Position numbers and translations under genes: made by a program. A stretch of 64,000 bases of DNA, taken from positions 40,843 through 104,842 of the forward strand of contig JAEXNA010000096.1 of NCBI GenBank assembly GCA_023447635.1. Reading direction: 5' to 3'. The notes under the pieces were generated by a model, which did no database searches, was not told where the DNA came from, and saw only the letters and a program-made list of their open reading frames with translations. This DNA comes from Vulcanimicrobiota bacterium (GTDB lineage Bacteria; Vulcanimicrobiota; Xenobia; Xenobiales; JADMJV01). Positions 58,084-64,000 of this stretch are shown here, piece by piece (position 1 is the stretch's first letter; the number at the start of each line of letters is the position of its first letter).

Positions 58084-59925
58084 TTAGGGATGCTCTTCAG
58101 CCAGAACCACCGCCAGGAACACGCAGAGCAGGCCGTTGGCGATCAGCCACAGGCGAGCAAGCACGGCCGGAACGTAGAGCAGGCTCACGGTCGACAGCGC
58201 TGCCGCGAACAGCAGATGGGCCGCGAAGCCGGCCGAGAGTCCGGAGACCAACGAACGCAGAGCGGGCTTTTCTACCACCACGATAGAGAGCAGCATCGGC
58301 AGCAAGCAGCTGAGCAGCAGCGGATTGCCGTGATGGGCCGCACCCATCAGCGGGATGCTCCACGAAGGGATGCCCAGCGTCAGGAAGTTGCTCCAGCCCG
58401 TGCTGCACGGGAACAGCACGGCCAGGAAGTAGAGACCGGACGAGCCGAGCACGGCGGTCGGTAGCGTCAGGGCCAGCAGGCCGAACGCTTTGCGACGGAT
58501 CATCGGAACGCCAGCGATAGCCACGAAGACCAACGCCAGGGCGAGCTGATAGGTTTTGAACTTTACACCGCTCAGGGTCACGGCCGCCTCGGCGTCCAGG
58601 ATCCCCGCGCCGTATCCGGCGTTGGCGGGCGCGTCTTTGGCCCGGGCCGTCTTCTGCAGAACCCACTCGATGGTGTCCGGGTTGGTCACGCCGGTGGCGG
58701 CGACCATAGCGGCCACGCCCGCAGCGTGAGGAGCGGCCATCGAGGTGCCCTGGAAGAAGAAGTAGTTGGACTCGCGATGGTTGCCGGGGTGGATGGTGTT
58801 CTGCAGCACGCCGCCGGCGGCGCCGAAGTTGCGAGTGTCGCCACCGGGAGCGGCGAAGCTCACGTGGTCGCCCCGGTTAGAGTAGAAGGAGATCCCCTCT
58901 TCCTGGTTGACCGACGAAACCGAAACGGCTTCGTCGAACCCGGCGGGATACTCCTTACGCTCGGTGGCCGAGTTGCCGGCCGCGCAGACCACGATGGTGC
59001 CCTTGCGGTGGGCGTAGGCGACGGCGTCAGCCAGCGAAGCGCTGGGGAACGGGCCGCCCAGACTCATGTTGATAACGGTGGCGCCGTTGTCGGCCGAGAA
59101 GCGAACGCCGTCAGCCACGTCGGCCAGGGTGCCGGAGCCAGTGCGTGAGAGCACTTTGACCGGCATGATGCGGCTGTTGAAGGCCACGCCGGCCACGCCT
59201 TTGCCGTTGTTGGTGGACTGGGCGATGGTGCCCGCGACGTGGGTGCCGTGGCACTGGTCGTCGAGCGCCTCGGTGCGCTTGTTGACGAAGTCGTAACCGA
59301 CCTTGAAACCGGTCTGGTCCAGGTCTTCCACCTGGTGGAAATCGTCGAAGTTTTTGTAGGCCACGCCGGTATCGATCACGGCGGTCACCACGTCGCGTCC
59401 GTTGGATAGCGGCCAGGCCTGCTCGACGTTGATCATCTTCATGTGCCACTGCTCGTTGAAGCGCGGGTCGTTGGGGAAGTCCCCGTCGCCGGCTTCCATC
59501 GGCATGGCGGTCAGTTGAAAGAGATAGTTGGGGTCGACCGACTCGACTCGAGGGTCGGCCTCGAGAGCCGTCAGGACGGCCGGCATGTCGGCTTCAGAGA
59601 CGGTGGCGATGGTCGAGTTGTGAGCCTCACCGGGTTCGCTGGAGAAACGAAGCGAGAGGCCGTGTTCGGCCGCGAACGCTTTGAGTTCGGCGCCGCTGAG
59701 TTCGTCCTTGAGGTCGACCACCAACTCGCCTTCCACGCGGTTGGGACCAGCCGGGCGGAACCCGGCTCCGTCAGGGTCGCTGGTGACGCTAGCCGCCGTG
59801 GAGGGCCGAGGGGCCTCCAGGCCGCCTTTCGGACCGCTCAGGCTCAAGCCCATCATCGTCAGCACGGTGGCCAACGACAGCGAGGCCAGAGCCAGGCGAT
59901 TGCGTCGAGATTTAAGTAGCTTCAA
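58084..59925 (-). CDS. Subtilisin-like S8 protease with polytopic membrane C-terminus
   Basis: A 613-residue exported serine protease. After a signal-type N-terminus (about 10-30) comes a propeptide-like domain (about 62-138; GELVVDLKDELSGAELKAF, then VESVDPNYLFQ). The S8 core has Asp185 in VVTAVIDTGVAY, His226 in CHGTHVAGT and Ser395 in QGTSMAAPHAAG. Residues about 458-610 carry some five membrane helices, an uncommon tail for a subtilase; it should hold the protease at the membrane. TTG at 59925 is nine bases after GGAGG and is preferred to longer readings that enter the capD-like gene. Confidence 0.87.
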   Translation of the reverse strand: MKLLKSRRNRLALASLSLATVLTMMGLSLSGPKGGLEAPRPSTAASVTSDPDGAGFRPAGPNRVEGELVVDLKDELSGAELKAFAAEHGLSLRFSSEPGEAHNSTIATVSEADMPAVLTALEADPRVESVDPNYLFQLTAMPMEAGDGDFPNDPRFNEQWHMKMINVEQAWPLSNGRDVVTAVIDTGVAYKNFDDFHQVEDLDQTGFKVGYDFVNKRTEALDDQCHGTHVAGTIAQSTNNGKGVAGVAFNSRIMPVKVLSRTGSGTLADVADGVRFSADNGATVINMSLGGPFPSASLADAVAYAHRKGTIVVCAAGNSATERKEYPAGFDEAVSVSSVNQEEGISFYSNRGDHVSFAAPGGDTRNFGAAGGVLQNTIHPGNHRESNYFFFQGTSMAAPHAAGVAAMVAATGVTNPDTIEWVLQKTARAKDAPANAGYGAGILDAEAAVTLSGVKFKTYQLALALVFVAIAGVPMIRRKAFGLLALTLPTAVLGSSGLYFLAVLFPCSTGWSNFLTLGIPSWSIPLMGAAHHGNPLLLSCLLPMLLSIVVVEKPALRSLVSGLSAGFAAHLLFAAALSTVSLLYVPAVLARLWLIANGLLCVFLAVVLAEEHP

Positions 59926-60055
59926 GAGAATGTACCTCCGAAATTTGCAGTTGAGCTCGAAAGACCCACCGTTTCTCGGCAGGCCTGGGAAGGTCCTTGG
60001 AAATCGACCCGGCGGAGGCAGCGCATCGTTGGGGTCCATCGTTGGGATGGAGGCT

Positions 60056-61861
60056 TCAACCCGCTCCGTTGGTCTTGAGTAGCGCAAACAGCGCATGTCG
60101 GGCCGCTGCGTCGTCCCCGGCCTCCACGGCCCCGCGCAGCCTCTCCAACCCATCCCCCGGCCAGGCCGGCGAAAGCTGAGTGGGGTCGACCCGCACGATC
60201 CCCTCCCATCCCGAGGGACGCTGGCTTTCTCCCTCATCGACCAGAGCCTCGGTCAGCTTCTCGCCGGGACGGATTCCGCTGAAGACGATCTCGACATCTT
60301 GATGAGGGATCATCCCGGAGAGTCGGATGAGATTTTCGGCCAGATCCAGGATACGGACCGGGCGGCCCATCTCGAGCACGTAGATCTCTCCCCCACTGGC
60401 CATGGCGCCCGCCCCGAGGACCAGAGAGACGGCCTCGGGGATAGTCATGAAGTAACGCTCCATGTCTCGGGAGGTCACCGTAACAGGTCCACCGCGAGCG
60501 ATCTGGGCCTGCAGCGTCGGTATCACGCTACCCCGCGAGCCTAAGACGTTGCCAAAGCGAACGGCAGAGAAGCCGGGAGTGCCGCTGGTATGCAAGAGCA
60601 GCTCGGTGATCCGTTTGGTGGCGCCCATGACCGAGCTGGGAGCTACCGCTTTGTCGGTCGACAGCGCCACCAATTTCTTGACCCCGTGGCGCTGGCAGAA
60701 CTCCATAAGATTCAGGGTGCCAAAGATATTGTTCGCACACGCCTCGACGGGCCTGGCCTCCATCAGGGGGACGTGCTTATGGGCGGCGGCGTGAAAGACC
60801 ACCGTGGGGGCGTGGGCGGAAAAGACGGCTTGCAGCGCGAGCGGGTCGCCCACATTGCCCACGAACGGCACGACTTCGGGACCGCCCTCCCCCACCTGAT
60901 TTCGCACCTCCATGGCGATCTCGTGGATCGAGTTCTCGCCCCTCCCAAAGAGGACGACCTTCTCCGGAGCCGCTCGCAGACACTGGCGGACGATTTCGCT
61001 GCCGATCGAGCCGCCCGCCCCGGTGACCAGAATGCGCTCGCCCTTGAGATACGCCGTGACCTTGTCCGCGTCGAACCGAACCGGCTCGCGCTCTAACAAG
61101 TCCTCGAGTTGAAGAGGTCGCAGAGTCGCGACCTGAAGCTGCCCCTTGAGCAGTTGGGAGACGGGCGGCACCGTGCGGAGCTGCAGGCCAAGTCCTCCCA
61201 CACTCTTCATGACTCGCCCGTTTTCGGCCGGGCTCAAGCCGGCCAGCACCAGTCCATCCACCGCCTGAGCGCGTGCGATGTCCTCGAGTCGGGCCAGATC
61301 GCCAAGATAAGGACAGCCTCGTATCCCCAGCCGCTGGTCCTGACCAGAGTCGACACCGATCAGGCCCACCGCTCGTCCCCCGCTGCGTTGGAGCTCTCGG
61401 ACCGCCACTTCGGCGGCATCGTTCCATCCCACGATCAGATAGCGGGTGCCGTCGCTGTCCCGATTTCTCCATTCGCTGGCCAGGCGAACCGTGAGACGGA
61501 AACCGCAGAGTAGGAAAAAGATGGGAAAAAAAGCTAGCGGGACACCGGATCTCGGGAAGGCGATCCCGTTGGCCGACAGCGCGATCAGCTGAAACGGAAT
61601 GAGTGCTACCGCGAGCGTGACCAGCAGGTCCAGGGCGTCGCCCACTCCCACGTAGCGCCAGGAGCGATGGTACAGCCCTCGCAGGTGCAGGGCCAGAACG
61701 GCGGTGAGGGACAGGCCCAGGAAGAACCAGGTCTGCTCGTCGAGGTATTCCAGGGTGCGGACAAAGTTGAAATCCGTACGCAAAAGGATGGCGAGAACGA
61801 GCCCCAGCCAGATCAAAGCCAGGTCACCCAGTATTAGAAAAGCGCGATCCCGGTTCCTCAC
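60056..61861 (-). CDS. CapD/PglF-like membrane UDP-sugar 4,6-dehydratase
   Basis: A 601-residue enzyme with four N-terminal membrane helices (about 8-130), a Rossmann-like CoA-binding-type domain (about 140-260; RYLIVGWNDAAEVAV) and an SDR catalytic domain (about 285-560) with VTGAGGSIGSEIV, HAAAHKHVPLME, LSTDKAVAPSSVMGATKR and GNVLGSRGSVIPTL. Such enzymes convert UDP-GlcNAc to 4-keto-6-deoxy sugars for glycans or capsules. The TDKA...MGATKR form is typical of the large inverting/retaining dehydratases. GTG at 61861 follows AAAAGG; a longer frame reaches TTG at 62041. Confidence 0.9.
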   Translation of the reverse strand: MRNRDRAFLILGDLALIWLGLVLAILLRTDFNFVRTLEYLDEQTWFFLGLSLTAVLALHLRGLYHRSWRYVGVGDALDLLVTLAVALIPFQLIALSANGIAFPRSGVPLAFFPIFFLLCGFRLTVRLASEWRNRDSDGTRYLIVGWNDAAEVAVRELQRSGGRAVGLIGVDSGQDQRLGIRGCPYLGDLARLEDIARAQAVDGLVLAGLSPAENGRVMKSVGGLGLQLRTVPPVSQLLKGQLQVATLRPLQLEDLLEREPVRFDADKVTAYLKGERILVTGAGGSIGSEIVRQCLRAAPEKVVLFGRGENSIHEIAMEVRNQVGEGGPEVVPFVGNVGDPLALQAVFSAHAPTVVFHAAAHKHVPLMEARPVEACANNIFGTLNLMEFCQRHGVKKLVALSTDKAVAPSSVMGATKRITELLLHTSGTPGFSAVRFGNVLGSRGSVIPTLQAQIARGGPVTVTSRDMERYFMTIPEAVSLVLGAGAMASGGEIYVLEMGRPVRILDLAENLIRLSGMIPHQDVEIVFSGIRPGEKLTEALVDEGESQRPSGWEGIVRVDPTQLSPAWPGDGLERLRGAVEAGDDAAARHALFALLKTNGAG

Positions 61862-62007
61862 GGCGGGCCTTTTCGCGGGCAGAGGTATCTCCCTCCCCCC
61901 ATCCTGGGGATCCGGTGAGGCAAGGCGGAGAAAAGCTGAAAGAGTTTTCAAGCCCTTTGGCGAATCCCCAGGTAGCCGAAAGTCCTCAAGGACGGAGTTG
62001 TTCCCAT

Positions 62008-62027
62008 CTTTGTAACAACTTTGTAAC
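62008..62027. promoter_or_regulatory. Direct repeat CTTTGTAAC, 11-base period
   Basis: Two copies (62008-62016 and 62019-62027) separated by about one helical turn, in the divergent region between the capD-like and C39-like genes. A possible -10 (TATAGT, near 62061) for the C39-like gene follows. It may be an activator site. Confidence 0.4.
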
Positions 62028-62091
62028 GGTACGGAAAGCAAATAGACCCTGGCGATCCGGTATAGTGTTGAAGCAAGGAGAGTTCACCACA

Positions 62092-62931
62092 TTGAATAGC
62101 ATCGATAACATCGAGAACCGCATTCGCCAAATCGAGCAAAAGATCGACCGAGGGCCCGCCATCGAGTCTGACGTCTTCCAGCAGATGATGGCCAACGAAA
62201 CCAAGCCGGCTCCCGCCGCGCCTGCGGCCGCTGCTCCCGTCCCGGGCGGAGCGATGAACAAACTCAACTACATGAGCATGAACGGGATGCATTTCAATCC
62301 CAACATTCGCCCCTCTGGCGCCCGTGAAGTCTCTCCGCTCGCTCAGTCGAACGGCGTCTCTTGCGGTCAGACCAGCGTGGCGATGTGTATCAACTCCTTG
62401 ACCGGTCAGAACATGACTGACATGGACGTGGACTCCAAGTACGGCTTCGGTTTGCTCAATGCGCTGAAGTCGGAAAGCGCTTCGGCCGGCTACGACTGGC
62501 GCGACAACGGAAACCTGGGGCCGCAAAGCTGGGCTATGATCGACCAGAAGGTCAACCAGGAAAAGCTGCCTGTGATCGTGGCGCTCAACGGTCCCGAGTT
62601 CTCTCCCTCGGGTCGCGGTCATATCGTGACCATCGTGAAGACGGAAGGCGACAGCGTAACCTACGCCGACCCGGCCGACGGAACGCTCAAGACGACTTCC
62701 AAGCACAACATGAACACGGCGCCTTCGCATCCCGACGGCAACTTCGTCTTCATGGCGGATAGGACGGGCGGAGAAGTTCCTCCTGCGGTTCCTCAGATGC
62801 CGATGGCTTCGGCTAATCCCGGGATGAATCCGATGATGAACCCTATGATGAATCCGATGGCGATGAACCCCATGATGATGAACCCGATGGGGAGTTCGAC
62901 CCCGAGCGGCGAGGACGAGTTCGGCTACTAG
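62092..62931 (+). CDS. Leaderless C39-like cysteine peptidase with Met/Asn/Pro tail
   Basis: A 279-residue protein. An N-terminal amphipathic helix (NSIDNIENRIRQIEQKID) and an Ala/Pro linker precede a papain-like C39_2 domain (about 75-225): Cys91 in NGVSCGQTSVAM, His177 in GRGHIVTIV and Asp193 in YADPADG. The catalytic set is complete. The tail (about 243-266) repeats Met-Asn-Pro. No signal peptide is seen. The N-terminal helix recalls proteins exported by flagellar-type systems, but that is only a resemblance. TTG at 62092 has AGGAG upstream. Confidence 0.78.
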   Translation: MNSIDNIENRIRQIEQKIDRGPAIESDVFQQMMANETKPAPAAPAAAAPVPGGAMNKLNYMSMNGMHFNPNIRPSGAREVSPLAQSNGVSCGQTSVAMCINSLTGQNMTDMDVDSKYGFGLLNALKSESASAGYDWRDNGNLGPQSWAMIDQKVNQEKLPVIVALNGPEFSPSGRGHIVTIVKTEGDSVTYADPADGTLKTTSKHNMNTAPSHPDGNFVFMADRTGGEVPPAVPQMPMASANPGMNPMMNPMMNPMAMNPMMMNPMGSSTPSGEDEFGY

Positions 62932-62952
62932 ACCCCCACGCTCGAAGTTGCA

Positions 62953-62985
62953 AAAGAGGCTTCTCCTCCGGGGGAAGCTTCTTTG
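62953..62985 (+). terminator. Terminator after the C39-like gene
   Basis: A 13-bp stem AAGAGGCTTCTCC / GGGGGAAGCTTCTT (one bulge/wobble) with a T-rich follow-up. It separates the peptidase gene from nadK. Confidence 0.8.
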
Positions 62986-63050
62986 CTTTTAGCGAGCTCC
63001 CAGCAGTGACATAGGAGAGGGATCCCCGCCCCTATCCCAAAGTTAGCGCG

Positions 63051-63878
63051 GTGAACGCCCAACCTCAGCCTCTTCCCACCCGCGTAGGGATTACCGTCCG
63101 AGAGAACCACGAAGGCGCTGCTGCCGCCGCCCGCCAGGCCAGCGAGATGGTCCGGGCGATGGGAGGCCAGGCTTACAGCCTGGAAGAGGTCCTTGATGGA
63201 GAGAACGTCGACTGCGTTCTAGCCCTGGGCGGTGATGGAACTCTGCTGCACGCGGCTCGCGTGATGGCGGCCGATCAAGTTCCTGTCATGGGGATCAACT
63301 TTGGGCGTGTGGGCTATCTCTGTACGGTCACGGAGCAGGATATCGAGAAGGCGTTGCACTGCCTTTTCGAAGGTCGCTACGTGGTCGAAGAGCGCGCTAT
63401 GATCCGGGCCAGCGTGTTCAACCGCCGGGAAGAAGTGTGGCGGGTCGATGCGCTCAACGAGGTGCTGATCGGCGGAAGTAACCGGACTCTGACTCTGGAA
63501 GTGGCCGTCAACGACGTTCCGATCGGAGAGATTGTCGGCGATGGCGTCATCGTGGCGACCAGAACCGGGTCCACGGCCTACGCCATGTCGGCCGGCGGTC
63601 CGGTGGTGCTTTTAGAGTCGCTGATCCTGGTCGGCTCGAACTCGATCAGTTCCAACCTGTTGGCGCCTACCGTCCTTCCGATCGACTGCAAGATCTCCGT
63701 GCTCAATCGTACCAAGGTGACCCGGCCTTACGTGATCGCCGATGGGCAGAAGGATTACCAGATCCTGGACGGCACCGTCATCCAGATGGTGCGCTCTCCC
63801 CTCTCGGTGCGGCTGATCGATCCCAGACTGGTCAGCCCCTACGGAAAGATTACGCGGAGTTCTTTGCTGCGCGACTAG
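63051..63878 (+). CDS. nadK: NAD kinase
   Basis: A 275-residue ATP/NAD kinase making NADP. It has the GGDGT motif (VLALGGDGTLLHAAR), GINFGRVGYLC, the NE motif (DALNEVLIG) and VATRTGSTAYAMSAGGP. GTG at 63051; only a weak ribosome site is visible. The following 120 bases to the window end hold no gene that I can see. Confidence 0.95.
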   Translation: MNAQPQPLPTRVGITVRENHEGAAAAARQASEMVRAMGGQAYSLEEVLDGENVDCVLALGGDGTLLHAARVMAADQVPVMGINFGRVGYLCTVTEQDIEKALHCLFEGRYVVEERAMIRASVFNRREEVWRVDALNEVLIGGSNRTLTLEVAVNDVPIGEIVGDGVIVATRTGSTAYAMSAGGPVVLLESLILVGSNSISSNLLAPTVLPIDCKISVLNRTKVTRPYVIADGQKDYQILDGTVIQMVRSPLSVRLIDPRLVSPYGKITRSSLLRD

Positions 63879-64000
63879 TGCTCCGTCAAACCTAAATCAC
63901 GGGATCCTGACGGCGATCCATCGATTCTGACATTGTTGTTTTTCAGTTACGTACAACTCGGTATGCGCCTTCAAAACAACTTCCTCAGAATCGCGCCTCA

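Overview
The window is a gene-dense stretch (about 52 protein genes and two tRNAs) of a GC-rich bacterial chromosome. It shows no insertion sequences, phage genes or CRISPR array. The organism is probably a diderm: a TolC-type outer-membrane factor is encoded, beside a LolD/MacB-like ABC transporter and copper-amine-oxidase-type stalk proteins. Other traits recall Terrabacteria: a spoIIA/sigB-ordered STAS / RsbW-like / sigma-factor module, a Gram-positive-type homoserine dehydrogenase with its own C-terminal ACT domain, PutM-sized proline dehydrogenase and indirect Gln-tRNA synthesis (GatCA). I infer a deep-branching or candidate-phylum Terrabacteria-like diderm, for example Eremiobacterota or non-photosynthetic Cyanobacteria relatives. 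That placement is a guess from gene content. GTG and TTG starts with good Shine-Dalgarno sites are common, and many genes overlap by 1 to 8 bases (ATGA, GTGA, TAATG).

Layout. 1-4355 (minus strand): stress and signalling cluster with a STAS anti-anti-sigma factor, an RsbW-like anti-sigma factor, a SigB/SigF-type sigma factor, a LexA-like repressor apparently unable to cleave itself, and a cNMP-binding/tandem-HD protein cut by the window edge. 4503-8466 (minus): FtsX-like permease, ABC ATPase, SppA and proline dehydrogenase. 8530-16181 (plus): lipoprotein, FprA-like reductase, aspartokinase-homoserine dehydrogenase fusion, FtsY, PAP2-family enzyme. 16189-22194: polysaccharide deacetylase, a low-complexity orphan, GlyA, tandem PilZ protein, a DUF2156-like membrane protein and a small secreted protein. 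22343-22580: promoter, tRNA-Gln(CTG), tRNA-Glu(CTC), terminator. 22747-33058 (plus): active/inactive M16 pair, Cmk, RoxA-like oxygenase, Der, PlsY, PilT, an orphan, GatC and GatA. 33140-35562 (minus): TetR-TolC operon. 35748-41083 (plus): AsnS, YebC, RuvC-RuvA-RuvB, DHH phosphoesterase. 41147-43896 (minus): two exported envelope proteins. 44022-46927 (plus): FabF, RNase III, YggU-like, orphan. 46981-47570 is gene-free and rich in repeats and hairpins. 47636-52080 (plus): L19, RbgA, RNase HII, zinc-ribbon protein, ATP/ADP-translocase homologue. 52167-61861 (minus): a roughly 1,626-residue orphan, a secreted SHOCT protein, a subtilase with a polytopic C-terminus and a CapD-like sugar-nucleotide enzyme. 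62092-63878 (plus): leaderless C39-like peptidase and NAD kinase.

Most of the window is housekeeping: translation, recombination, lipid and amino-acid metabolism. The novelty lies in four places. The first is the 52-60 kb block, where a giant protein joins a degenerate M48 peptidase region to an ABC1/UbiB-like pseudokinase region. The second is the LexA/sigma module, whose two switch proteins lack the residues that normally make them switch. The third is a group of leaderless low-complexity proteins whose upstream regions carry related GTTAAC/TGTAAC motifs. The fourth is the repeat-rich gap before rplS, which holds 62-bp hairpin repeats and a tRNA-Leu anticodon-arm look-alike.
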